From: RPQJ01 sp963744735
GTDB taxonomy: Bacteria > Pseudomonadota > Gammaproteobacteria > Steroidobacterales > Steroidobacteraceae
Assembly: GCA_963744735.1 (NCBI GenBank)
Contig: CAVUVH010000009.1
Coordinates: 62,001-126,000, forward strand
DNA length: 64,000 nucleotides
Direction: 5' to 3'
Shown here: piece by piece, positions 48,896 to 58,844 of the stretch
Layout: each line of letters starts with the position of its first letter
Numbering within the stretch: position 1 is the stretch's first letter
Notes under the pieces: model-generated
What the model saw: the letters and a program-made list of their open reading frames with translations, nothing else
Told to the model about the DNA's origin: nothing
Database searches by the model: none
Program-made: the position numbers and the translations under genes

Positions 48896-49836
48896 CTCGA
48901 CGTCACCTCGATGCATATACTGCCGGGTTCGGCGAACCTGATCGGCGGCCGCGGCGTCACGCTGCGCAACGTGCCTGCAACCACGATACCAGGCGATGAA
49001 GTTTCCGGACGCGCCGCACGGACTCAAGATGGCCTGCGGCGAGAACCCAAAACGCGTGTATGGCAGCCGTGACCAGCGCCCCGCAGACCCGCATGGGCAA
49101 TGTCGCGGGCTACCGGCAGGCGTTTGCCGATGCGCAGGATTACCAGCGCCAGTGGCAGAAGTACGAACTGGAGAGCGCAGCGTACGAGAAGAAGAAGGCC
49201 CGGGACCGCGATTCGACCGAGCAGCCGATCCAGCCCAAGCGCGACCTGCGGCTCGACACGCTGGTCGGCGCAATGGAAGGCAAGATCCAGGTGCAGGTGC
49301 ACTGCTACCGCGCAGACGAGATGGCGGTCATGCTCGACCTGGCGAAGGAATTCGGCTTCCACATCGCTGCTTTCCACCATGGCGTCGAGGCGTACAAGAT
49401 TGCCGACCGCCTCGCCCGCGAAGGCGTCTGTGGCGCGCTCTGGGCCGACTGGTGGGGCTTCAAGCTCGAGGCCTACGATGGCATCTGGGAAAACCTGGCC
49501 TTCGTCGATGCGCCTGCCAATGGCTGCGCGATCGTTCATTCGGATTCCGAGGAGGGTATCCAGCGCCTGAACCAGGAGGCCGCCAAGGCCATGGTGCGCG
49601 GCCAGCGTGCGGGTCTCGAGATTCCGCCGGAACGCGCGATCCGTTGGGTCACGTCAAATGCGGCCAGGGCGCTCGGCATCGCCGACCGGGTCGGCACGCT
49701 CGAACCCGGCAAGATGGCCGACGTCGTGGTCTGGAATCGCGATCCGTTCAGCGTCTACGCGCTGGCCGACCTCGTCTTCATCGACGGCGCGGAGGTCTTC
49801 GATCGGGCACGGCCCACAGGCCCTGCCCCGCTCTGA
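48896..49836 (+). pseudogene. Amidohydrolase (imidazolonepropionase-like), N-terminally truncated and frameshifted
   Basis: The recognisable protein starts abruptly inside the fold at VTSMHILPGSANLIGGRGVT, about 150 residues into a normal member, and continues KFPDAPHGLKMACGENPKRVYG, then TRMGNVAGYRQAFADAQDY, then the active-site part: VQVHCYRADEMAVM, IAAFHHGVEAYK, CGALWADWWGFKLEAYDG, CAIVHSDSEEGIQRLNQEA, ending LEPGKMADVVVWNRDPFSVYA. The first metal-ligand HxH region is absent, and immediately upstream lies only the promoter region of the divergent WS/DGAT gene. Two indels (near 48996 and 49062) are also present. It looks like a breakpoint-truncated gene. Confidence 0.75.
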
Positions 49837-49866
49837 TTTCCTGCTCGGCCAGCCGGGAGCCGCACG

Positions 49867-50977
49867 ATGAACCGCACGCAGTCTCGTTGGCCGCTCGTCC
49901 TGACCACGACCCTGGCCCTGGTCGCACCCGTTGCGCCTGCCCAGGACATGCTGATCCGCGGCGCCGAGGGTGCATACCGTTTCAGCTCAGGGGACGCTCG
50001 AACGCGGCGACGTGCTGGTCCGTGACGGCCATGTCGTGCAGGTGGGCAGAGGATTGAGCGCCGGCGTCGGCGCCCTCGTGGTCGAAGCCAATGGCCGGCC
50101 GCTGACGCCGGGACTGTTCGGCGGCATGACCGGCCTGGGCGTCAGCGAGATCGAGCTCGAGGCAGCGACGGTCGACACCGCTGCGCTGGTGGATCCCGCT
50201 GCCGGCAATCCGGTCTTCATGCCGCGCCCCGAATTCGACGTCATGCCCGCATTCAATGCCGACGCGACGGCCATCGGCGTCAACCGGATCGAAGGCATCA
50301 CCTTCGCCATGATTGCGCCCCACGCGAACGGCGCCTTGTTCGCTGGACAGGGCGCAGTCGCGCGACTCGACGGCCGCGTCGACCCATTCGTTGCAGCGAG
50401 CCGGACCCAGTTCCTGGAGATGGGGCCGCTCGCAACCGCGGGCGTCGGCTACAGCCGGGGCGCACAATTCATGCTGCTGGAGCAGGCCGTTCGCGAAGCG
50501 CGGCCGGCCACGCCGCTGCAGGCCGGCGATGTGCGCTGCTGACGCCGACCGGCCGTGAAGTGCTGGGCCGTTACCTCGCCGACGGACGCATCGCGTTCCT
50601 CGTCGACCGCGCACGCGGATATCCGCCAGGTACTCGACTTTGCACGCAGGCACGGTGTGCGACCGGTGATCGTCGGCGGCGCGCAGGCGCCGCAGCTCGC
50701 CGCACAGCTCGCACAGGCGAACGTGCCGGTCGTGCTCGAACCGCTGCAGAACCTGCCGGGCACGTTCGACCAGCTTGGCGCAACGCTGGAGAATGCGGCA
50801 AGGCTGCACCGGGCCGGCGTAGCGGTGATGTTCACGCACTTCTCCGCGGGGACCAACACTGCGCACAAGGTGCGCCAGGGCGCCGGCATCGCCGTTGCGC
50901 ACGGCCTGCCCTGGGACGCGGCACTCGGCCCGCCCGACGGAGCACCGCCATGCGTTACCTGGTCTCTGGCAGCCTGA
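49867..50977 (+). pseudogene. Amidohydrolase paralogue lacking HxH, C-terminally truncated and frameshifted
   Basis: Starts at ATG 49867 with a signal peptide (MNRTQSRWPLVLTTTLALV) and then, after an indel near 49975, HTVSAQGTLERGDVLVRDGHVVQVG. Where catalytic members have a PG-DxHxH motif this protein has LTPGLFGGMTGLGVSEIEL, so it is probably the non-catalytic partner of the upstream gene, as in tandem pairs elsewhere. Further pieces: VNRIEGITFAMIAPHANGA, VLDFARRHGVRPVIVGGAQ, AGVAVMFTHFSAG. Indels near 50535 and 50615. After GLPWDAAL the family sequence stops and runs into the ribosome binding site of the next gene, leaving about 130 residues missing. Confidence 0.7.
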
Positions 50978-51324
50978 TTCTCGCCGGCATCATCCACCTG
51001 CTGCCGCTGGCGGGAGTCCTGGGCAACGAGCGGCTGGCCGTGCTGTACGGGATCGAGACGTCCGATCCCAACCTGTCGATCCTGCTGCGCCACCGTGCCG
51101 TGCTGTTCGGCCTGCTGGGCGCATTTCTCGTCGTCGCCGGATTCCGGCCGGGGTGGCAGGCCGCCGCGTTCGTGGCGGCGCTGGTCAGCGTGGTGTCGTT
51201 CCTGCTGCTGGCCTGGTCGACGGGCGGTTACAACGCACTGATCGGCCGCGTCGTCACGGTCGACCTGGTCGCGCTGGCCGCCCTGCTGGTCGGCGCAGTC
51301 GCCTGGTGGCGCTCGGCCGCCTGA
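50950..51324 (+). CDS. Small four-helix membrane protein
   Basis: Intact, 124 residues and four hydrophobic helices (VSGSLILAGIIHLLPLAGV, LFGLLGAFLVVAGF, AFVAALVSVVSFLLLAW, TVDLVALAALLVGAVAWW). ATG 50950 has GGAG nine bases upstream. Similar small proteins occur widely in proteobacteria, sometimes misnamed phosphopantetheine adenylyltransferase; the function is unknown. It lies directly at the right breakpoint of the truncated amidohydrolase pair and looks undamaged. Confidence 0.6.
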   Translation: MRYLVSGSLILAGIIHLLPLAGVLGNERLAVLYGIETSDPNLSILLRHRAVLFGLLGAFLVVAGFRPGWQAAAFVAALVSVVSFLLLAWSTGGYNALIGRVVTVDLVALAALLVGAVAWWRSAA

Positions 51325-51328
51325 GGCA

Positions 51329-52960
51329 TTACGGCTTCGAGAACAGCACCTCGCCCTCGTCCGACAGGTCGAACCGGCTGGACATCGGTACTTTCGGCAG
51401 GCCCGGCATGCGCAGGATCTCGCCCGTGATCGGGACGATGAATCCCGCCCCGGCCGCCAGCTGGATTTCACGCACGGTGACGAGAAAGTCCTTTGGTCGT
51501 CCCAGCAAGGCCGGGTTGTCAGAGAGCGACTGCTGCGTCTTCGCAATGCAGATCGGCAGCTTGTCGAACCCCGCCTTCTTCAACTGCTCGAGGTCACGCT
51601 TCGCCCGTGCCGTGTAGTCGACCGCCTGTGCGCCGTACATTTCACGCGCGACCGTCGCGATCTTGTGCTCGATCGAATCGCTCCATTCGTATAGCGGCTT
51701 GAATCCCGGCTCGGTGCGCGCGACGAGGTCGCGCACGACCTCGGCAAGCTCGACGCAACCGCTGCCGCCCTGGCTGAAGGGGTTCGCGGCCACGGCCTGC
51801 ACCCCGAGGCTGGCACAGTGTTTCTGCAGCGCCGCCACTTCTTCCGCGGTATCGGTCGGAAAGCCATTGATTGCGACGACGCAGGCCTGCCCGAACTTGC
51901 GGATGCTCTCGATGTGCTTCTCCATGTTGGAGAAGCCGCGGCTCATCGCCTCGACGTCCGGCTTGCTGACCTCCGCGAGCGGCTTGCCGCCGTGCATCTT
52001 GAGCGCGCGGATCGTCGTCACAAGCACCGTGCAGGCCGGCGCGAAGCCGCCGTAACGACAGTTGATGTCGAAGAACTTCTCCGCGCCGAGTTCGAACGCG
52101 AAGCCCGCCTCCGTCACGACGATGTCGGCATACGAGAGCGCAGCCCGAGTCGCAGTGATGCTGTTCGTTCCGTGAGCGATGTTGGCGAAGGGCCCGCCGT
52201 GGACGAACGCAGGCGCGCCTTCCGTCGTCTGCACCAGGTTCGGCTTGATTGCCTGGCTCAGCAGCGCCGCCATCGCGCCCACCGCGCCGAGCTCACCCGA
52301 GGTCACCGCAACGCCATCGGACGTGTAGCCGACGACGATGCGCCCGAGCCTCGCCTTGAGGTCCGGTATGTCGCTGGCAAGGCAGAGGATCGCCATCACC
52401 TCGCTCGCGGCCGTGATGTCGAAGCCGCTCTCGCGCGGAATACCCTCGGAACGGCCACCCAACCCGATGATGATGTCGCGCAACGCGCGATCGTTCATGT
52501 CGATGACGCGCTTCCACGTGACGCGCCGCGGGTCGAGCCGGGAGTGATTGCCGTTGTGCAGCGAGTTGTCGACCAGCGCCGCCAGCAGGTTGTGCGCGCT
52601 CGAGACGGCGTGGAAGTCGCCGTTGAAGTGCAGGTTGATGTCCATCATCGGCAGCACTTCGGATGCGCCACCGCCGGCGCCGCCGCCCTTCATGCCGAAA
52701 ACGGGCCCGAGGCTCGGCTCGCGTAACGCCGCCGCGCTGTTCACACCGATTTTCGCGAGGCCCTGGACCAGGCCGATGGTGGTGGTGGTCTTGCCCTCGC
52801 CTGCCGGTGTGGGCGTGATCGCCGAAACCAGCACGAGCTTGCCGCGATCTGGCCGGCCCTTGAAGGCGGACAGCGGCAGCTTGGCCTTGTAGTGACCGTA
52901 AGGTTCAATTACCGCGGGATCGATTCCGATTGCGCGCGCGACTTCACCGATAGGCTTCAT
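51329..52960 (-). CDS. fhs: Formate-tetrahydrofolate ligase
   Basis: Intact, 543 residues, near the usual 556. It joins formate to tetrahydrofolate using ATP. The P-loop region TPTPAGEGKTTTTIGLVQGL, the family block PSLGPVFGMKGGGAGGG and HFNGDFHAVSSAHNLLAALVDN, and the later INGFPTDTAEEVAALQ and EWSDSIEHKIATVA are all present. ATG 52960 has GGGGGAG at eight bases. It feeds one-carbon units into purine and methionine synthesis. The gene stands alone. Confidence 0.95.
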   Translation of the reverse strand: MKPIGEVARAIGIDPAVIEPYGHYKAKLPLSAFKGRPDRGKLVLVSAITPTPAGEGKTTTTIGLVQGLAKIGVNSAAALREPSLGPVFGMKGGGAGGGASEVLPMMDINLHFNGDFHAVSSAHNLLAALVDNSLHNGNHSRLDPRRVTWKRVIDMNDRALRDIIIGLGGRSEGIPRESGFDITAASEVMAILCLASDIPDLKARLGRIVVGYTSDGVAVTSGELGAVGAMAALLSQAIKPNLVQTTEGAPAFVHGGPFANIAHGTNSITATRAALSYADIVVTEAGFAFELGAEKFFDINCRYGGFAPACTVLVTTIRALKMHGGKPLAEVSKPDVEAMSRGFSNMEKHIESIRKFGQACVVAINGFPTDTAEEVAALQKHCASLGVQAVAANPFSQGGSGCVELAEVVRDLVARTEPGFKPLYEWSDSIEHKIATVAREMYGAQAVDYTARAKRDLEQLKKAGFDKLPICIAKTQQSLSDNPALLGRPKDFLVTVREIQLAAGAGFIVPITGEILRMPGLPKVPMSSRFDLSDEGEVLFSKP

Positions 52961-53204
52961 CAATAACTCCCCCTGGTGCGGGCCGGTCGTCGTCCACGAG
53001 TTCCGCCCCATGTCTCTTGTTTCTGCGACGCGGAGTCTTACACAGTGCGCCGACAGTTTGGACTGCAGCCCCCACGGATGCGGCAGCCCCTGGGCCCGGG
53101 CCGTGGCACTCGAGCGGCCGGCACGCAGGTGATTATTGCGTCGCAACACCGGTACAGTGAGGCTCAGGATTCAGGCCACGCGTCAGCCGCCCGTGGAGGC
53201 CACC

Positions 53205-53579
53205 ATGACCGCCCTTTCGGATCGTCGTCCCCACACCCGGTATCTGCGACTGCTGCCCGCAACCCTGGGCCTGTCGCTCGTCGCCGGTTGCGTCGCGCCC
53301 GCCATCGCTCCCGCTCCACCGGCCACGGATCTGCAATTGCTGGGCGCGGCAGAACTCGCCATCCCGCGTGGGTGTGAGGCGAGGCCAGGCTCCGTGTACC
53401 GCACACACTTCAACGTGCAGCCGGATGGGCGCGTCACTGACGCCACCTCGGAGTCGGACAACGGCTGCGTGCAGCAGGCCCTGCGCACCTGGGTGACGAC
53501 CTTCAGCTACGCCCCGCTCCGCGAGGTTACCCCCGTGGCATTCGACTGGATGATCGTGACTGCAGCCCGGAGCAATTGA
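53205..53579 (+). CDS. Lipoprotein with a TonB-C-like domain
   Basis: Intact, 124 residues. ATG 53205 follows GTGGAGG. The lipoprotein signal ends in LSLVAGCVAP. The domain GSVYRTHFNVQPDGRVTDATSESDNGCVQQALRTWV has the strand-helix pattern of the TonB C-terminal/energy-transducer fold with the VxPDGxVxDAxVxxS-like motif. It lacks a transmembrane anchor for ExbBD and may be an accessory periplasmic protein. Confidence 0.6.
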   Translation: MTALSDRRPHTRYLRLLPATLGLSLVAGCVAPAIAPAPPATDLQLLGAAELAIPRGCEARPGSVYRTHFNVQPDGRVTDATSESDNGCVQQALRTWVTTFSYAPLREVTPVAFDWMIVTAARSN

Positions 53580-53598
53580 CGGAGACGCGCGGCGCCGC

Positions 53599-55277
53599 TC
53601 AGGACGGATCGTTCGCCCGCAGGTCGGCCGGCGTATCGATGTCCTGCGCCGCCGACGGCATGGGAACGCCGATCACTCGCTCCGGATAGCGCGACAGCAA
53701 TGCGCGCGCCCCGCGATCGCCCCGCAACCCAGCCAGCTCCGGGAACAGATCGGCGGGGAAGATGGCGGGAACACCGATCGTGTCCTCGTACAACGCAGCG
53801 ACGATATGGTCGGGTTGCTGCTCCCAGCGTGAGACGAGTCGCCGCAGGTCGTCAGCCGTCACTGCGACCTGGTCAGCAAGCGCAATCAATGCTCCACGTG
53901 CATCGAACGGCGCCTGCGCCAAGCCCCGCGCGAATGGAACTGGCAATGCCCTGCGCGTGATCCGGATTGAAGGCCACGCTCGCCGACGCATCGAGCACCA
54001 GCGGCGCGAGGCGCTCGACCTCCGCGCCGAGCACCACGGTCACGGGGTGCCGTCGTTCCAGCTGCAGCACCGTGTCCAGCGTGCGTGCGAGCATGGGTCG
54101 TCCTGCGATGTCGGCCAGCTGCTTCGGCGAACCGAAACGCGAAGAGCTGCCGGCGGCCAGCAGCATCACATGCAGGTTCGACGCCGCGGTGTTGCGATCG
54201 AGTGCCTGCCCGCGTCTCTTGCCATGCAGATGCGCCTGGATCTCCGCAGTAATTGCGAGCGCGATGCTCGCCGGGTCGCGCCCGCCAAGCTCCAGACCGA
54301 CGGGCGCATGCAGGCGCGCCCCGAATTTCGCCGAAGTCGCCGGACCGAGGTCCGCCAACAGGCGCTTTCGACGCGATGCCGGGCCGAGCAGCCCGACATA
54401 AGGAATCGGAGTGGCGGCCAGGACCTCGAGCGCCGCAAGGTCGGTCGCGATGTGATGGCTCATCACCACGGCGGCATCGAAGTGCGTGAGATCCACGTGT
54501 TGCGCCAGGTGCCCCGGAGTGGACAGCAGCACCCGTCTTGCCCGTGGAAATCGCACCTTGTCGGCGTAGGCTGGCCGATGGTCCACCACGGTCATGCGCC
54601 AGCCCAACGTCGCACCCAGCTCCACCACCGGGAGAGCGTCTGGACCGCCGCCGATCAGCAGCACTTCGCGTGCAATGTCCGTGGACGCAAGAAACAAGCG
54701 CAACCGGGGACTGGTGAACTCGACTATCCCGGAGGTCGCCGCGGCCAAGGCGCTCCTGGCGGGCGCTGCCAGCCAGGACGTCAGCTGTGCAGGCAGTCGG
54801 GCAGGCGGAGCAGGACCGCCAGCAATCCAGAGCGTCGTGCCGACGGGCGGGGCCGGTGCCGCGGAATCGAGCACGAAGCGCATACAATGCGCGTTCACGC
54901 TGTTCGAAACACCGCGCCAGGGTTGCAAAAGGCTCCCAGTTCGACGCGGGATCGAGCCTGATCAGCCAGACGTCCATGCCGCCCTCGCAGCCGGCGCCCA
55001 GCCCCCACAACAGGTCGTCGTCCCCGCGATTGTCGTACCGGACCATTCTTGGCGTGCCCGTGTCGAGCACCGACGCCGCGTGCGCGGCCAGGTCGCCTTC
55101 GAGACAGCCGCCCGACAGGATGCCCTCGTACCGACCGCCGGGGCCGATCAGCATCTGTGCCCCTGCCTTGCGGTAGGTCGAGCCACGCGTGGCAATGACC
55201 GTCGCGAGCACGAGCGGATCCTGCGCCGCGCGCGCCCGTTCGTACATCGGCAGCAATTGATGCAATGATCCATCCAC
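53599..55277 (-). CDS. XdhC-MocA-like fusion protein, molybdenum cofactor handling (frameshifted)
   Basis: About 560 residues. The N-terminal XdhC domain has YERARAAQDPLVLATVIATRG, GILSGGCLEGDLA and NWEPFATLARCFEQRERAL, then a Rossmann part REVLLIGGGPDALPVVELG and GARLHAPVGLELGG. With no stop between, the MocA/MobA-like nucleotidyltransferase starts: VMLLAAGSSSRFGSPKQLAD, VTVVLGAEVERLAP, ending with DTIGVPAIFP and AQDIDTPADL. XdhC matures and sulfurates Mo cofactor for xanthine dehydrogenase-family enzymes; MocA makes molybdopterin cytosine dinucleotide. The fusion would serve the divergent iorAB genes. Indels near 54900 and 53935. The start used is GTG 55277. Confidence 0.85.
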
Positions 55278-55346
55278 AGGATCGCTTTATACTAAATTCC
55301 GTCAGGCCGGCCCACCGGCACCTGTTCCTGCCCCTGGGGAAACGTC

Positions 55347-55809
55347 ATGATTTCAATCTCGCTCAACGGCAAGACCGTCCAGTTGTCCGCCACGCCCGAC
55401 ACTCCGTTGTTGTGGGCCCTGCGCGACGAACTCGGCTACACGGGCACCAAGTTCGGCTGCGGCATCTCTGCCTGCGGCGCCTGCACGGTGCACGTCGACG
55501 GCCGGCCGGTACGCGCCTGCGTGACCACGATCGAGTCGGTGGCTGGCAAGCAGGTCACCACGATCGAGGCCATGGATTCGGACCGGATCGGCCAGGCCCT
55601 GCAGGCCGCGTGGATCCGCAATGACGTGCCGCAATGCGGCTACTGCCAGAGCGGGCAGATCATGAGCGCGGCCGCCTTGCTGGCGCGCAATCCGCAAGCC
55701 CAACGACGCCGACATCGACGCGGCCATGCGCCGCAACCTCTGCCGCTGCGGCACCTACAACCGGATTCGCGCCGCCATCAAGGATGCGGCCGCGACGCTC
55801 GGCGCCTGA
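55347..55809 (+). CDS. iorA: 2Fe-2S small subunit of an isoquinoline-1-oxidoreductase-type Mo enzyme (one frameshift)
   Basis: About 153 residues. Two 2Fe-2S motifs: GCGISACGACTVHVDGRPVRAC (plant-type) and CGYCQSGQIM followed by RRNLCRCGTYNRI. An indel near 55697 breaks the frame between them; the gene ends at 55809. The subunit carries electrons from the molybdenum subunit to an acceptor. Sixteen bases separate it from the large subunit gene. Confidence 0.9.
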
Positions 55810-55824
55810 GGCACGGAGAAAGTC

Positions 55825-57959
55825 ATGAGCACCAATGCATTCACCACGCGCCGGGATTTCCTCAAGGGCTCCGCGGCCACGACGGGCGCGCTCGTCATCG
55901 GGTTCACGCTGCCGGTGTCGTCCAGGTTCGCGCAGGCCGCTGCCGCTGCAACGCCAGGCCCGGCTGCCGGCTTTGCACCCAATGCGTTCCTGCGCATCGC
56001 CGCGGATGGGCAGGTCACGGTCATCTGCGGGCTGTCGGAGATGGGCCAGGGCGTGCACATGGGCATTGCCTCGCTGGTCGCCGAGGAACTCGACGCGGAC
56101 TGGAAGAGCGTCACGCTCGAGCAGGCGCCGGTGGACAAGGCGTACAACAATCCGTTGTTCGGCATGCAGGCCACGGGCGGCTCGACCGCGATCCGCGGTC
56201 ACTACGAACCGATGCGCAAGGCGGGCGCGGCAGCGCGCGAAATGCTGGTCGCCGCGGCGGCCGGGAAATGGGGCGTCGACGCCGCCGCGTGCCGCACGCA
56301 GGACGGCCGCGTCATGGGCCCCGACGGCAAGTCGGCCGGTTACGGCGAACTCGTTGCGGCCGCCGCCAAGCTGCCGGTGCCGCAGCAACCCGCCCTCAAG
56401 GACCCGAAGGATTTCCGGATCCTCGGCAAGGGCCTGACTCGCATCGACACACCGGCCAAGGTCAACGGCAGCGCGGGCTTCGGCATCGACGTCAAGGTGC
56501 CAGGACTGCTCACGGCGGTCATGGTGCATGCCCCGGTTCCAGGAGCCACCATCGTTTCGGTCGACGATGCCGCGGCCAAGGCGATTCCGGGCGTGCGGCT
56601 GGTGCTGCGGATTCCGCAAGGCGTCGCGGTGCTGGCCGACGGTTACTGGACCGCGCTGAAAGGCCGCGACGCGCTGGTCGTGAAGTGGGACGACGGTGCG
56701 CTTGGCACGTTGTCTTCCGACGGCATCTCGAAACTCCTGGCCGACGCGACGGCCCAGCCGGGCGCAGTCGCTCGCAACGAGGGCGACGTGAACGTCGTCG
56801 TCGCCAAGAAGATCGAGGCCGTATACGAAGCCCCCTATCTCGCGCATGCCTGCATGGAGCCCATGAACTGCACGGCCTGGGTGCGCCAGGGGCCGCCGAA
56901 GTGTGGGCGCCGACACAGGGCCCAGGCCCGCACCAGGGGATCGTCGCGCAGTTGACGGGCTTGCCCCCCGAGAAGGTGCAGGTCCACACGACGTACCTCG
57001 GGGGTGGCTTCGGCCGCCGCTTCGCGCCGGACTTCATCGTCGCTGCCACGTTGCTGTCCAAGGCGGCCGGAGTCCCGGTAAAACTCGTCTACACGCGCGA
57101 GGACGACATGCGCGCATGGTTCTATCGGCCCGCCTCGGTCACGCGCTTCACGGCCGGTCTCGACGCGGCCGGCAATCCGGTCTCGCTGACCGCACGGGTT
57201 GCGTCGCCGGCACTGTCGATTGCCGCGGGTTTCGCGACCGAGTTGCCGAAAGGCATCGACGAAGCCGCGGTCGAGGGCATCGCCGACATGCTGTACGCGT
57301 TCCCGAACCTGCGCGTGGAGTACGCGCGGGCCGAGCCCGGCGTCCCGCCATGGTTCTGGCGCTCGGTCGGTCATTCGCAGAACGTGTATTTCCTCGAGGC
57401 ATTCATCGACGAGATTGCGGCCGCCGCGGGCAAGGACCCGGTCGAGTTCCGTCGATCGCTGCTGGCCAGGCAGCCGCGCCTGCGCGGCGTGCTCGACCTG
57501 GCGGCGCAGAAGGCCGGCTGGGGCTCGCCGCTGCCGCCGGGCGTCCATCGCGGCGTGGCGATCACGAATTGCTTCGGCAGCTTCGTCGCGCAGGTGGCCG
57601 AGGTCTCGATGGATGCGCGCGGCAGGCCGCGCGTGCACCGCATCGTCGCGGCCGTGGACTGCGGGCGAACGGTGAATCCGGACGTGATCCACCGGCAGGT
57701 CGAAGGCGCGATTGTCTACGGCCTGAGCGCCGCTTTACACGAGAAAATCACCTTCAAGAACGGGCGCGTCGAGCAGTCGAACTTCGACGACTACCCGATG
57801 CTGCGCATGGATGAGATGCCCAAGGTCGAGGTTCATATCGTGCCGAGCACGGAGGCTCCAGGCGGCATCGGTGAACCGGGCCTGCCGCCGGCAACCCCTG
57901 CCGTGGTCAACGCGATCTTCGCGGCGACCGGCAAGCGGGTCAGGACGCTGCCGATCTAG
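55825..57959 (+). CDS. iorB: Molybdopterin-binding large subunit, isoquinoline-1-oxidoreductase/aldehyde oxidase type (one frameshift)
   Basis: About 711 residues. A Tat signal with TRRDFLKGSA targets it folded to the periplasm. Motifs of the xanthine-oxidase family follow: MGQGVHMGIASLVAEELDAD, GGSTAIRGHYEPMR, LDPKDFRILGKGLTRIDT-like linker, then after one indel near 56895 TYLGGGFGRRFAPDFI, VHRIVAAVDCGRTVNPDVI and the catalytic glutamate in GGIGEPGLPPATPAVVNAI. It hydroxylates an N-heterocycle or aldehyde at the Mo centre. Stop overlaps that of the convergent nuclease gene (CTAG). Confidence 0.9.
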
Positions 57960-58333
57960 GACTTCTTCAACAGGGACGCCAGGTCCGCAAACGGTGATTG
58001 AATCACGCCCGGTGCGCGGTCAGCCTCGCGCAGCGCCGTGCCACCCTGGTCGACGTAGCGCTGGTGCTCGTTGTCGTGGCAATAGAGACAGAGCAGCTCC
58101 CAGTTGCTGCCGTCGGGCGGGTTGTGATCGTGGTCGTGGTTCTTGTGGTGGACCGTGAGCTCGTGCAGGTTGGACTGCTCGAATTCGCGGGCGCAACGCC
58201 CGCAGATCCACGGGAAAAGCTTCAGGGCCTGGGCGCGGTACCCCTGCTCGCGCTGGTCACGCGCACGGCGCGCATCGGCGACGACGCGATCGAGCCGGCC
58301 GAGGTCGGGGGTCACGCGCTTGCGGGTCGTCAT
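57956..58333 (-). CDS. HNH nuclease, YajD-like
   Basis: Intact, 125 residues. The zinc/HNH core is visible: WICGRCAREF, LTVHHKNHDHDHNPPDGSNW, LLCLYCHDNEHQRYVD. It matches the small YajD/McrA-type HNH family whose substrate is unknown. The start MTTRKRVTPDLGRLD at 58333 is the first in-frame ATG. Confidence 0.8.
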   Translation of the reverse strand: MTTRKRVTPDLGRLDRVVADARRARDQREQGYRAQALKLFPWICGRCAREFEQSNLHELTVHHKNHDHDHNPPDGSNWELLCLYCHDNEHQRYVDQGGTALREADRAPGVIQSPFADLASLLKKS

Positions 58334-58510
58334 GCGCCGATTGTGCGCAGGCGCGCCCGGATATGAAAGGGCGGCGACGGCGGCCGGGCAGGCAAGGACG
58401 CCGGGGTGCCGCCAGCTTGTACGGATTTTTTTGCCCCGGCCATCGGAGTACATTGTGACCGAGGCGCGGCTGGAACCGCGCGCTCGAGTCAATGTCAGGA
58501 GGTAGTACTC

Positions 58511-58816
58511 ATGGAAACCAGCACCAGTACTGAACGACTCATGGCTGATCTGCAGGCTGTCGTTCGCGACACCGAGAACCTGCTCAAGGCCACCGCTGGC
58601 GATGCCAGCGAGCGGGCGAACAAGGCGCGTGCGCACGCGGAAGAGTCCCTGCACAAGGCCAGGGCCCGCCTGAGCGAACTGGAACACGATGTCGCGGCGC
58701 GTGCACGGGAAGCCGCGCAGAAGACCAACGCCTATGTCCACGAGAACCCGTGGGCGTCGATCGGCGTGGCCGCCGGCGTCGGCCTCCTGGTCGGACTGCT
58801 GATCGGCCGGCGCTGA
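58511..58816 (+). CDS. yqjD: DUF883 membrane-anchored ribosome/inner-membrane protein (YqjD/ElaB-like)
   Basis: Intact, 101 residues. ATG 58511 has a near-perfect AGGAGGT site. A long helix with heptads (LLKATAGDASERANKARAHAE...HKARARLSELEHDVAARAREAA) is followed by one C-terminal transmembrane helix (NPWASIGVAAGVGLLVGLLIGRR), the family signature. E. coli YqjD anchors ribosomes to the inner membrane in stationary phase. The operon order yqjD-yqjE-yqjK is the same as in E. coli. Confidence 0.85.
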   Translation: METSTSTERLMADLQAVVRDTENLLKATAGDASERANKARAHAEESLHKARARLSELEHDVAARAREAAQKTNAYVHENPWASIGVAAGVGLLVGLLIGRR

Positions 58817-58844
58817 ACGCGTTCGGCTGCCAGCGACCACGGCG

